64,000 bases of DNA from Colwellia sp. Lineage in GTDB: Bacteria; Pseudomonadota; Gammaproteobacteria; Enterobacterales; Alteromonadaceae. The notes below the pieces were generated by a model. The model was given only the letters and a program-made list of their open reading frames with translations. It was not told the origin of the DNA and made no database searches. Numbering within the stretch: the first letter of the stretch is position 1; each line of letters opens with the position of its first letter. Positions 46,461 through 55,449 of this stretch are shown here, in pieces. The position numbers were made by a program, and so were the translations under genes. The stretch is from NCBI GenBank assembly GCA_013215655.1, contig JABSOX010000018.1:1-64000 (forward strand), read 5' to 3'.

Positions 46461-46637
46461 TGGCTAGGTTAGACGTAAAGATGTCGGTAAGGTAAGCTTA
46501 ACGTATCTGCTAGATAAATTGCCATAATTTATTGTTTTATTGGTATTATTATCTATTGTTATAAGTAGTAACAATAATTAAACTTTTGAGTTTAATCATC
46601 GCGAATTACCATCATCTAAACTAGGAAGTCACTGTAT

Positions 46638-47741
46638 ATGTCAATACCACTATTAATTTGTGATGATTCTAATATGGCGCGTAAGCAAGTTGCGAGATCA
46701 CTGCCCGATGGCTGGGATGTTGATATTAGTTTTGCAAGCAATGGCGCTGAAGGTATCGAGGCTATTAAAGCAGGAAAAGGCGATGTGCTTTTACTTGATT
46801 TGAACATGCCAATTATGGATGGTTATCAAGTATTAGAAGCAATAGTCAAAGAAGACTTGCCAACTATGGTGATTGTCATTTCAGGTGACATACAGCCGGA
46901 AGCACATCAACGAGTAACGAGTTTAGGTGCGCTTGATTTTATTCAAAAACCGGTTAGTAAAAAGAAATTAACAGAAATATTATTAGCCTATGGTGTTTTT
47001 ACTGAAAATGACCATGACGAAGATCAACGGACGCAAAGCGAACAAATTAATTCACCTTTACCTGATAAAATATCATTACCTCCTATTACCGAGCCTATAA
47101 AACCATTAGAAGCTTTCCAAGAACAACAAAATAAGGAAGAAACATTTTTAGATCCTGAACTACGTGATTGCTATCAAGAAATTGCCAACGTTGCTATGGG
47201 ACGAGCTGGCGATTTACTTGCTCGTTTATTAGATGTTTTTGTGGTCTTGCCTATTCCCAATGTGAACCTTATTGAGGTCAGTGAATTAAGTATGGCGCTT
47301 TCTGCTGTTGAAGAAAATGAGAGTACCTCCGGTGTTTGCCAAGGATTTATTGGCGCAGGAATTTCTGGAGAAGCATTACTTATTTTAAATGACTCAAGCT
47401 TCCAAGATGTTGCCAAATTAATGAGTTATAAACATGAACTTGATGAAAGCTCTGAATTAGAATTATTAATGGATATGGCTAACGTACTCATTGGCGCATG
47501 TTTAAATGGTGTTTCAGAACAGTTAGATATGTCTTTTAGTCAAGGTCACCCCGTGGTTTTAGGGCAACATCGAAAGATTTCAGAGCTTATCGCTACCAAT
47601 TCCACTAAGTGGAAAAGAACACTAGCCATTGAAATTAGTTATAGCATTGAAAATTATCCGATAAAATGTGACTTGTTATTACTTTTCACAGAAGAGTCGA
47701 TGAAAACATTAAATAATAAAATAGCCTACTTATTGGATTAA
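46638..47741 (+). CDS. Response regulator with CheC-type domain
   Basis: A 367-residue protein: receiver domain at residues 1-125 (acid pocket CDD at 8-10, phospho-acceptor Asp54 in LLLDLNMP, Thr/Ser in VIVISGD, Lys in FIQKPVSKKK), a Pro/Glu-rich linker, then a CheC/CheX-like domain from about 165. Of the two phosphatase motifs expected in CheC, the first is intact (QEIANVAMG, ExxN), while the second has Asp for Glu (MDMANVLIG). It probably dephosphorylates a receiver protein or adapts chemotaxis or motility signals. An aggaag site precedes the start, and the GGDEF gene follows after 2 nt, so the two form an operon. Confidence 0.87.
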   Translation: MSIPLLICDDSNMARKQVARSLPDGWDVDISFASNGAEGIEAIKAGKGDVLLLDLNMPIMDGYQVLEAIVKEDLPTMVIVISGDIQPEAHQRVTSLGALDFIQKPVSKKKLTEILLAYGVFTENDHDEDQRTQSEQINSPLPDKISLPPITEPIKPLEAFQEQQNKEETFLDPELRDCYQEIANVAMGRAGDLLARLLDVFVVLPIPNVNLIEVSELSMALSAVEENESTSGVCQGFIGAGISGEALLILNDSSFQDVAKLMSYKHELDESSELELLMDMANVLIGACLNGVSEQLDMSFSQGHPVVLGQHRKISELIATNSTKWKRTLAIEISYSIENYPIKCDLLLLFTEESMKTLNNKIAYLLD

Positions 47742-47743
47742 CT

Positions 47744-48712
47744 ATGTCATTAGAAACAGAACAACTCAATGAATTACATTGGCTTATGGAGATGTTGCAT
47801 ACCATAGATGTTGGTTTAGTTGTGCTTGATCGCCAATACAAGGTCCAAATATGGAATGGCTTTATGGAAAACCATAGTGGCTTATTACCCAGAGAGGTTA
47901 AAGATAAAATTCTATTTGATTTATTTGATGAAATTCCAAAGGACTGGTTTAAGCGTAAGGCTGAATCGGTATTCTTGTTGAAAAATAGAGCATTTACAAT
48001 CTGGGAACAACGGCCCTATGTATTTAAATTCCAAAATTATCGACCAATTACTGGTACGGCTGACTTTATGTACCAAAATACGACATTTATCCCTTTAATT
48101 TCAGCGACGGGAGTAGTCTCTCATTTATGTCTTATTGTCTACGATGTCACTGATAATGCAGTTCATAAACAAGATCTTGAAAGAGTTAATTCAGAGTTGG
48201 CAATATTGAGTCAAACGGACGGTTTAACACAATTGTTCAATCGTACACATTGGGAAAACTGCTTACAGGGTGAGTACAAACGTTGGTGTCGTAGTCGTAG
48301 CTCAAGTAGTTTGGTGATGCTAGATATAGATCATTTTAAACGGGTTAATGATAGTTATGGGCATATGGTAGGAGATGAAGTTATTCGTCACCTAGCTGGA
48401 GTGATCCGTGAACATGTTCGAGAAACTGATATCTCTGGTCGTTACGGCGGAGAAGAGTTTGTTATCTTACTTGCTGATACCACGGCTGAAAATGCATTGG
48501 TATTTGCAGAACGATTACGCAAAGAAATTGCTGAAGCAATTGTGAAATATAATGATATTGAAATTTCTTATAGTATTAGTTTAGGTATTGCAGAAATTGA
48601 TGAGTCGATTAAAACTTATGAAACGTGGATAGAATGTGCTGATGCCGCACTTTATCAATCTAAAGAAGAAGGCGGCAGAAATTGTGTCACAATATATTCA
48701 AATAAAAGCTAA
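47744..48712 (+). CDS. PAS-GGDEF diguanylate cyclase
   Basis: A 322-residue cytosolic protein with an N-terminal PAS-like sensor (residues about 10-140, MLHTIDVGLVVLDRQYKVQIW) and a GGDEF domain. The active site is Gly-Gly-Glu-Glu-Phe at 235-239 (GRYGGEEFVILLA). The product-inhibition I-site Arg226-Glu-Thr-Asp229 sits exactly five residues upstream, so an active, feedback-controlled c-di-GMP synthase is expected. It starts 2 nt after the receiver-CheC gene; the pair probably transduces one signal. Confidence 0.93.
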   Translation: MSLETEQLNELHWLMEMLHTIDVGLVVLDRQYKVQIWNGFMENHSGLLPREVKDKILFDLFDEIPKDWFKRKAESVFLLKNRAFTIWEQRPYVFKFQNYRPITGTADFMYQNTTFIPLISATGVVSHLCLIVYDVTDNAVHKQDLERVNSELAILSQTDGLTQLFNRTHWENCLQGEYKRWCRSRSSSSLVMLDIDHFKRVNDSYGHMVGDEVIRHLAGVIREHVRETDISGRYGGEEFVILLADTTAENALVFAERLRKEIAEAIVKYNDIEISYSISLGIAEIDESIKTYETWIECADAALYQSKEEGGRNCVTIYSNKS

Positions 48713-48764
48713 AAATAAGTAATTTAAGCTGATTTTATTAAACAATAAAGCTTCTTATTTAATA

Positions 48765-48795
48765 AATGAGAGTTAAATGAGAGTTAAATGAGAAG
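48765..48795. repeat. 11-bp tandem repeat within a convergent-gene hairpin
   Basis: About three copies of aatgagagtta lie between the convergent diguanylate cyclase and amidohydrolase genes. Flanking arms aaagcttct (48747-48755) and agaagcttt (48791-48799) could pair around the repeat; the right arm reaches the stop codon of the amidohydrolase gene. Confidence 0.7.
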
Positions 48796-48798
48796 CTT

Positions 48799-50451
48799 TT
48801 ATTTCTCAAAAACTAGTTTGCCATTAACCCATGTTTTCAATACCTTGTTTTGCCAAATGTCTGTTTCTGGTATTGTGAATAAGTTGTCTTCCACCAAAAT
48901 AAAATCTGCTTTTTTTCCTGAGACTAAACTACCGATAATTTTTTCTTGATGACCCGCGTAGGCTGCTTGCAAAGTAAAGGAGTTGAATGCTTCTATACGA
49001 GTCATTTTTTCCTCTGGATACCAGCCGTTATCAGGCTGGTTTTTATTATCCTGCCTCGTGGTTGCTGCATGTAAACCAAAGAATGGGTTAGGTGATTCAA
49101 CAGGAAAATCAGAACCTGCGGCAATAATGGCATTAGCATTAAGTAATTTTCGCCATGCATAAGCACCTAAAATACGTTCACTGCCAATTCTATCAACCGC
49201 CATGTTTTTATCACTGGTGGCGTGTGTAGCTTGCATAGAAGCAATAATACCTAGCTTATGAAAGCGGGGAATATCTTCTAGACGGAGTATTTGGGCATGC
49301 TCTACTCTGTGACGCAGATCTTTGGATTGATTTCTTTTTATAGCTTTTTGGTAGATATCGAGCACTATTTTGTTGGCGTTATCACCAATAGCATGGGTAT
49401 TGACTTGAAAGCCGGCTTGCATGGCAGCATCGATATATTGTCTTAATTCTTTTTTATCGTGTAATAACAATCCTTTGTGGCCAGCGTGATCGGAGTAATC
49501 TTCAATAAGTGCTGCACCTCTACTTCCTAATGCGCCATCAGCTTGGATTTTGACACTATTAAAATTCAACATATCATCAGATGATTTATAGTTACCTTTA
49601 GATATAATTTTCTGCCAGTTTTTACTCGGTAGATATAACATTGCGTTAATACGAATAGGCATTTTACCTTCATTTACTAATTCTTGAAATGCTTGTAAAT
49701 TGTCGCTGTCGATACCGGCATCGTGAACGCTAGTTAAGCCTAAACTGGCTAATGAATTCATTGACTTAACTAGGATGTTTTTTTGTTGCTTAATGGTTAG
49801 TTTTGGAATTTTTTTAGTTATCAGTTCCATCGCATTATCAATAAATATTCCCGTTGGTTGTCCTTTATTATCGCGAACTATTTCACCACCGGTAGGAGAC
49901 TTTGTATGTTTGTTTATTTGAGCAATAGCCATCGCTTTAGAGTTAACCCAGACGGCATGACCGTCAACACGTTCTAAAAAAACAGGTTTATCAGGGAAGT
50001 ACTTATCTAACGATTTAGCTGTTGGGAATTCTTTACTTGGCCATTGAACTTGGTTCCATCCTCGACCTTTAATCCAAATACTTTGAGGGTTTTTCTTTGC
50101 AAAAGTCACTGTACGTATTACCGCATGATGTTCTGTTTGACTATTCACTAAATCCACTTGTAACAGACTTTCACCATAACTGAGTACATGGCCATGGGCA
50201 TCAATTAAACCGGGTAGTAAGGTTGCGCCTTTACCGTCGATAATTTTCCAATGAGCCTGCTCTTCAATGCTTTCATTGCTGGTAAATACTCTGTCAATTT
50301 TATCATCGGTAAATTGAATGGCACTAAACTGTTGAAACTCTGTAGTATTGAGCGTATAACCTTGAATATTTTTGATCAGTGTTGTTTGTGCAAATAAAAA
50401 GGGTGAGCTGAGTGAGAATGTGAGGGTTGTAATAAGTACTTTTATATTCAT
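48799..50451 (-). CDS. Exported YtcJ-type amidohydrolase
   Basis: A 550-residue metal-dependent hydrolase with a signal peptide (residues 1-21, FSLSSPFLFA then QTT). The YtcJ/imidazolonepropionase-like layout is clear: a small beta domain, metal-binding GLIDAHGHVLSYG, RVDGHAVWVNSKA, VHDAGIDSDNL, the QADGALGSRGAAL segment, HAIGDNANK, RVEHAQIL, and the late Asp of AAGSDFPVESPNPF. Exported members are frequent in marine bacteria; substrates are unknown, probably cyclic amides or N-acyl compounds. Confidence 0.86.
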   Translation of the reverse strand: MNIKVLITTLTFSLSSPFLFAQTTLIKNIQGYTLNTTEFQQFSAIQFTDDKIDRVFTSNESIEEQAHWKIIDGKGATLLPGLIDAHGHVLSYGESLLQVDLVNSQTEHHAVIRTVTFAKKNPQSIWIKGRGWNQVQWPSKEFPTAKSLDKYFPDKPVFLERVDGHAVWVNSKAMAIAQINKHTKSPTGGEIVRDNKGQPTGIFIDNAMELITKKIPKLTIKQQKNILVKSMNSLASLGLTSVHDAGIDSDNLQAFQELVNEGKMPIRINAMLYLPSKNWQKIISKGNYKSSDDMLNFNSVKIQADGALGSRGAALIEDYSDHAGHKGLLLHDKKELRQYIDAAMQAGFQVNTHAIGDNANKIVLDIYQKAIKRNQSKDLRHRVEHAQILRLEDIPRFHKLGIIASMQATHATSDKNMAVDRIGSERILGAYAWRKLLNANAIIAAGSDFPVESPNPFFGLHAATTRQDNKNQPDNGWYPEEKMTRIEAFNSFTLQAAYAGHQEKIIGSLVSGKKADFILVEDNLFTIPETDIWQNKVLKTWVNGKLVFEK

Positions 50452-50583
50452 TATATTATTCTGTATTTTTATTATTCTTCAAAATTATCATATTACGAAC
50501 AGTTTAGGTGAAAAATCGAACGATTAAATAATCATAACTAAAATTTTAGTTATCAGTGAAAGATATAATACAAAGGCAAAATA

Positions 50584-50612
50584 AAAGGCGTGAAAAATAA
50601 ATTCACACCTTT
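50584..50612 (-). terminator. Terminator after the ABC efflux operon
   Basis: An 11-bp stem (one G-U pair) with a 7-nt loop, followed on the minus strand by a tattttg tract. It lies 19 nt past the stop of the last permease gene. Confidence 0.6.
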
Positions 50613-50630
50613 GTTAATACTAAGGTTTGT

Positions 50631-51845
50631 CTAAATCGTTCTTGTTGCGGTTGCCGGTGAAATTAATGAAGCTTTTCTCGCAGGATAAAGAACGGCAAGC
50701 TGTCCAACAATAAAGAGGGTAATAGCCCCAATTATTATTAACTCAATATTTATGGGGGTTAAATTAAACGTTGTCGCCAGCCACATATTAAGAGCGATAG
50801 CACCAATACAGCCAAAGATTACGCCGAAGGTAGAGATAATAAAATTTTCAACCATAAAGTAGCGCATAATTTGCCATTTTGTTGCACCTAAAGCTCGTCG
50901 TGTACCAATTTGTTTAGTTCTGCGATTAATACTAAATAAAGCTAAACCAACAATGCCAAAACCCGTAATTAGGGTTAAGGTGCTAACCACAGTCGTTAAA
51001 ATCTTATTGGTAGCATTATGTTGGCGGTAGCTCTTTTTGCGGGTATCTTCTATGGTCGTTACGCGACGAATAAGTCGACCTTTGATTCTCTCTGCTAATG
51101 CTTTTTCAATAATTGGCATGAGTTCATCACGGCGACCAGCTTCGGTTCTAATTAAATATTTGCTGCCTTGTGATTCCATTTGAAAGGGCACTAACATGCT
51201 ACGTTCAACTCCAGACCAACCGTTCCATGGCGCTTGCAGGTTTTTCATTACACCGACAATCTGCATTGGTTGATTTTGTGATATATAGAATGTTTTGCCT
51301 AACGCTGATTGCCAGTCATCAGGATATAGACTTTTTGCAAAGGCTTTGGTGATAATTGTTTTATCTGGCCATGTAGATTGCCCAGAAGCGCGCCATTGAA
51401 TATCATTAGGGGTAAAGTTTACACCAGCAATTAATTCAACACCCAAGGTATTAATACCATGGTCATCAACCATATATAAAGCGCTGCTTACGGTATCTTT
51501 ATCATCACCAGGTTCATGTTGTAGTGCCATAGACCAGCCGCCACCACTGAGTGGTATTGCATTGATTTGTATTGCATCAACAACTCCCGGCATTTTTCTG
51601 ATCAAATTTAGGTCAGCTTGCATTTCTACCTGGATATTATAGTCTTGCGCAAAGACAGTATTGGTTAAGTAAAAGGTGTTTTTTTCATCTATGCCACTTT
51701 CTCTCTGCATTTGTTGTTGTCGATCTTGGATCATAAATATAGCATTAACCATTATGGTCATTGTCAATGCAATTTGTAGCGCAATAAGTAAAGCGCCAAT
51801 TTTATTACGCATTAGTGCGCGGATAATTATTCCGGATTCTAACAT
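50631..51845 (-). CDS. ABC transporter permease, MacB/FtsX type (second)
   Basis: A 404-residue permease: an N-terminal helix (IGALLIALQIALTMTIMVNAIFM), a large periplasmic MacB-type core domain, and three C-terminal FtsX helices (VSTLTLITGFGIVGLALFSI; ENFIISTFGVIFGCIGAIAL; IELIIIGAITLFIVGQLAVLY). The coupling motif RTKQIGTRRALGATKWQIM is intact. It is the last gene of the operon, 23 nt after the first permease, and probably forms a heterodimer with it. An AAAAAGGAG site precedes the start. Confidence 0.9.
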   Translation of the reverse strand: MLESGIIIRALMRNKIGALLIALQIALTMTIMVNAIFMIQDRQQQMQRESGIDEKNTFYLTNTVFAQDYNIQVEMQADLNLIRKMPGVVDAIQINAIPLSGGGWSMALQHEPGDDKDTVSSALYMVDDHGINTLGVELIAGVNFTPNDIQWRASGQSTWPDKTIITKAFAKSLYPDDWQSALGKTFYISQNQPMQIVGVMKNLQAPWNGWSGVERSMLVPFQMESQGSKYLIRTEAGRRDELMPIIEKALAERIKGRLIRRVTTIEDTRKKSYRQHNATNKILTTVVSTLTLITGFGIVGLALFSINRRTKQIGTRRALGATKWQIMRYFMVENFIISTFGVIFGCIGAIALNMWLATTFNLTPINIELIIIGAITLFIVGQLAVLYPARKASLISPATATRTI

Positions 51846-51868
51846 TGGTAACTCCTTTTTAGCTTTGA

Positions 51869-53179
51869 TTATTGGCTTTTAAGTTGTTGAGCAGGCTGAA
51901 TATTACAAGCACGCCAAGTGGGGTATAATCCTGCTAATATGGTCGACACAAGTGATAAAATAATCGCTAGAGCGGTCATAGAAACATCTAAAGTTGCTAA
52001 TCCTTGCATAGTATCGCCGTATAAACTTTCTACACCTTTCAATCCTAAGTAAGCAAGAATTAACCCTAAAATACCTCCAGCTAAACCTATACAAGCTGAC
52101 TCAATCATATATTGGCTAAATAGTGTCGTTTTGCTAGCTCCTAATGCCTGACGTAAACCGATTTCAGGTGCTTTGCCTAGAAATTTTGCTAATAATAATC
52201 CTACGGTATTAAGTAAACAAACCACTAAGAACATAAATGACATTGCCATCATCATTTTGGCATCGTCAGCAACAACTTCTTGATTTTCTAACCACTGCAT
52301 TACATTACTTAAGCGGTTATCGAGTGGACGAAGAAAGCGGCCATATTGTTTTTGTTCTTCAACATAGGCGTTTAAAAATGTTAGATATTCTTGTTTATCT
52401 TGCTCTGTTTTTAGTTCAACCCATAATTGTGTCCATACACATTCACCAGCTAGAAAAGCGGCTAAACCATCACCACTAGGCTTCCAGCAGTTGGTATTAC
52501 CAGAACGTCTTACTTTTTCCTCTGCAATTAAGCTAAAAGGGACAAAAATATCAGCAGACTTATTAAAGGCTCCGGTCGTGACATCATAGAATCGTGGTTT
52601 TGGTTCCCATGTATTGATTACACCAACTACCTTGAACATATCACCATCAATTTTTAACGTTTCTCCCACGGAGTCTTTACCACCAAATACTTTGTCATTA
52701 GTTTCTTTATTAATAACCACAACGAGTTCTTTATTAATGTCGGCCTGTTCTGTCCAGCCACCACCATAGATAAATGGCACATCAAACATTGCAAAAAAAT
52801 CGGCTGTATTTGCTCTGCCGTCTGCGATGATAGGTAATAAATCGGGATCATTAGGTTCAATTACTGCGTACGTTTGCGCATTTACACTTTGACGAAAGGC
52901 TTTCTTAGCCTTCCAAAGGTTAGTGGCGTCGGTATATGTCATTTGATCGGGCGGATTTTTACCTTCATCAAAAGGGTCGTTAACATCCCAGCTATCTAGT
53001 TGCACATAATATAGCTGTTCGCTCTTATGAGGAATTGGATTGGCTGACATCAGATAATTAACGGTCACTGTGGTCATTGCAGCACCTATACCTAAACCGA
53101 TAGCACAAATCATCAGTAAACTCAGACCCCAGTGACGTAAAATACTGATCCAAGCAATTTTTAAATAATAACTAAACAT
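51869..53179 (-). CDS. ABC transporter permease, MacB/FtsX type (first)
   Basis: A 436-residue paralogue of the downstream permease: N-terminal helix (GLSLLMICAIGLGIGAAMTTV), a longer periplasmic domain, and three C-terminal helices with the coupling motif KAPEIGLRQALGASKTTLF. Two unlike permease genes in one operon point to a heterodimeric mechanotransmission transporter rather than MacB, in which ATPase and permease are fused. The stop of this gene and the start of the next are 23 nt apart. Confidence 0.9.
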   Translation of the reverse strand: MFSYYLKIAWISILRHWGLSLLMICAIGLGIGAAMTTVTVNYLMSANPIPHKSEQLYYVQLDSWDVNDPFDEGKNPPDQMTYTDATNLWKAKKAFRQSVNAQTYAVIEPNDPDLLPIIADGRANTADFFAMFDVPFIYGGGWTEQADINKELVVVINKETNDKVFGGKDSVGETLKIDGDMFKVVGVINTWEPKPRFYDVTTGAFNKSADIFVPFSLIAEEKVRRSGNTNCWKPSGDGLAAFLAGECVWTQLWVELKTEQDKQEYLTFLNAYVEEQKQYGRFLRPLDNRLSNVMQWLENQEVVADDAKMMMAMSFMFLVVCLLNTVGLLLAKFLGKAPEIGLRQALGASKTTLFSQYMIESACIGLAGGILGLILAYLGLKGVESLYGDTMQGLATLDVSMTALAIILSLVSTILAGLYPTWRACNIQPAQQLKSQ

Positions 53180-53205
53180 AGAGATTCCTTTTATCTAGAT
53201 TTTTG

Positions 53206-53898
53206 TTAAGCAATTGCTTGCTGAGCTAAAATTTCAAGTTCACTAACACGGCCATCTTTCACTTGAATAGTGCGTGTTGCTCGTTCTGCTAATAGAGCAT
53301 CATGGGTAACCATGACGATGGTTGTGCCTTGTTGATTAATCTCTTCGAGTAATGACATCACGCCATTTGCCATTTCAGAATCAAGGTTTCCTGTGGGCTC
53401 ATCAGCTAACAGAAACCGCGGAGATGTCGCTAAAGCTCGAGCAATTGCGACTCGCTGTTGCTGCCCTCCAGACAGTTGGCTAGGTAAATGTTTCATGCGA
53501 GATGCTAAACCAACACGTTCTAGGTTTTCTTCAATACGCAATTTGCGTTGTTTGGCATTAAATCCCCGATAACGTAACGGCACATCGACATTATCAAATA
53601 GGTTGAGATCAGGGATTAAGTTGAATCCTTGAAAAATAAAGCCAATTTTTTCATTTCTCATTCTTGAACGACCATTATCGTTAAGCTTACCGACATCTTC
53701 GCCATCAAGTAAAAACTCGCCGTGAGTATAGGTTTCAAGTAAACCGGCAATGTTAAGAAACGTTGTTTTGCCTGAGCCTGATGGGCCAGTAACACTGATA
53801 AAATCCCCTTCGTTTACAGTTAAATTAAAATCACGTAACGCATGTGTTTGTATATCGCCAGTTTGAAATATTTTACTAATGTCTTTCATGATTAACAT
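53206..53898 (-). CDS. ABC transporter ATP-binding protein (MacB/LolD type)
   Basis: A 230-residue ATPase with all key motifs: Walker [11 protein letters not shown]-loop [11 protein letters not shown], signature [15 protein letters not shown], Walker [13 protein letters not shown], and H-loop MVTHD. It powers the two adjacent permeases. The operon order adaptor-ATPase-permease-permease is typical of efflux systems for peptides or antibiotics. No TolC-type outer-membrane gene is adjacent. Confidence 0.95.
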   Translation of the reverse strand: MLIMKDISKIFQTGDIQTHALRDFNLTVNEGDFISVTGPSGSGKTTFLNIAGLLETYTHGEFLLDGEDVGKLNDNGRSRMRNEKIGFIFQGFNLIPDLNLFDNVDVPLRYRGFNAKQRKLRIEENLERVGLASRMKHLPSQLSGGQQQRVAIARALATSPRFLLADEPTGNLDSEMANGVMSLLEEINQQGTTIVMVTHDALLAERATRTIQVKDGRVSELEILAQQAIA

Positions 53899-53988
53899 AG
53901 AATGTTCCTTGTAAATTCTGTTTATAATTTTCGTTATTTATGAATTATATTTATATAAGTTATTGTTTATTTTGAGAGTAGTAATCGC

Positions 53989-55266
53989 TTATTGCGTGAG
54001 TAAGACTTGCTCTGCAGAGTCAAATATATCGGTACCCGAAATGATAATTTGATCGCCTTCTTTTAAACCACTCACTACTTCAACATGGCTTAAACTTCTT
54101 GCTCCAAGGCTTATTGGTTGTTTTGTTGCTAAACCATCAATGACTTTATAGGCAAACCTTCCTCCGGAGCTTTCAAGGAATTGTCCACGGGGAACTTGTA
54201 AAATATTTTCTTTATGCTCAAGAATTATTTGCGTAGTTAGTCTTTGATTTTGACGGAGTTTTGGTGGAGTATCTTTTGTGAAACGCACCCGCCCAGTAAC
54301 CTGATTGTTCAGTATTTCGGGGGAAATTGTTACCAGACGAGCGCTGAAACTTCTTTGTTCAAATTTAATATCAACATCCATACCTATCGCTAAATCATCG
54401 GCGTAACTTTCAGGTATGGCTATTTCCACTTCAAGCCTTCTTAAATCGACAACCATTAAGATGGGTTGATTTTTGCTCATGAATGTTTTGTTGTCAGTAC
54501 TTAAATTACCTACAATTCCAGTAACGGGTGAGAGAATATTTAAGCCATCAACTTGGCGCTGTAATTCATTGACTAATAATTTTTGACGACGTAAATCAAG
54601 AGAAAGCGATTTACTATCAAAATCTAGACTTTCAATGTTTAGTTCGGCATCTTGCACCGCATGGCTAAATTGTAAAGTAGCATTCTCTAACTCATCTTGT
54701 GCTTTTTCGTAATCAATCTGGCTAATAGCATTTTTCTTATAACCTTGGTCGGCACGACGTTTCTCTCGTTTTGCTGTGGTCAATTTTACATTGGCTAAAT
54801 CAACCGATTTTTGGTCAGCAAGTCTTTGTTTTTTAGCTTGTATTTTTTGACGTTGATAACTTGATTGTAAGCCTTCCCATGTTGCTTGTTGTTGAAAGAG
54901 CTTGCTGGTTAACTCTGGGCTATCGAGCGTAGCGAGTAGTTGCCCTTCTTTTACTTCATAACCAGATTCAATCGCTAACGTAATGGTGCCATCCGCTGGC
55001 GCATATACGGTTGGACTAACCGCAGCGACTACACGCCCAAGCACTGAGATATCACGAGTAAAATCGCCTAATTCAATAGTGCCAAGTCGTACTCTTTTTA
55101 ATGAAATAGATTTTTCCGCTTGGCTCCAATTACTGGCAGCAGGCGCAACTTGCCAAATAACACCCGCAAGTACAACAACGGATAAGCCTAGTGTTAACCA
55201 GCGTTTAGATGTCGATTTTTGCGTGGAAATCTTTGTATCTTGTAAACTTGTATCTTTTATTATCAT
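53989..55266 (-). CDS. HlyD/MacA-family periplasmic adaptor
   Basis: A 425-residue membrane-fusion protein: an N-terminal anchor helix (WLTLGLSVVVLAGVIWQVA), a lipoyl half-motif (ADGTITLAIESGYEVKEGQLLATLDSP), a long coiled-coil hairpin (about residues 125-240, rich in Lys, Gln and Leu), the second lipoyl half (NILSPVTGIVGNLS) and beta-barrel domains ending EVVSGLKEGDQIIISG. It links the inner-membrane ABC transporter to an outer-membrane channel. It is first in the efflux operon; a CGGGGGAA site precedes the ATG. Confidence 0.92.
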   Translation of the reverse strand: MIIKDTSLQDTKISTQKSTSKRWLTLGLSVVVLAGVIWQVAPAASNWSQAEKSISLKRVRLGTIELGDFTRDISVLGRVVAAVSPTVYAPADGTITLAIESGYEVKEGQLLATLDSPELTSKLFQQQATWEGLQSSYQRQKIQAKKQRLADQKSVDLANVKLTTAKREKRRADQGYKKNAISQIDYEKAQDELENATLQFSHAVQDAELNIESLDFDSKSLSLDLRRQKLLVNELQRQVDGLNILSPVTGIVGNLSTDNKTFMSKNQPILMVVDLRRLEVEIAIPESYADDLAIGMDVDIKFEQRSFSARLVTISPEILNNQVTGRVRFTKDTPPKLRQNQRLTTQIILEHKENILQVPRGQFLESSGGRFAYKVIDGLATKQPISLGARSLSHVEVVSGLKEGDQIIISGTDIFDSAEQVLLTQ

Positions 55267-55397
55267 TTTTATTCCCCCGAATAAGTTAAATATTAAGTAG
55301 TGATGACGAGGGAAAAGGTTTAAAAATAATTTAAATAAATTGCAATTATTTTAAATAAGAATAAAAAATGAGTGGGGAATATACATTAGAGGGCAAC

Positions 55398-55422
55398 AAA
55401 AAACCGACTGAACGCCGGTTTT
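55398..55422 (-). terminator. Rho-independent terminator after lnt
   Basis: On the minus strand an aaaaccgg stem pairs with cggtttttt after a loop, ending in a T run 28 nt after the lnt stop. It closes the miaB-to-lnt gene run. Confidence 0.75.
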
Positions 55423-55449
55423 GGTAAGGAGGTTATATAACCTTGTGAG

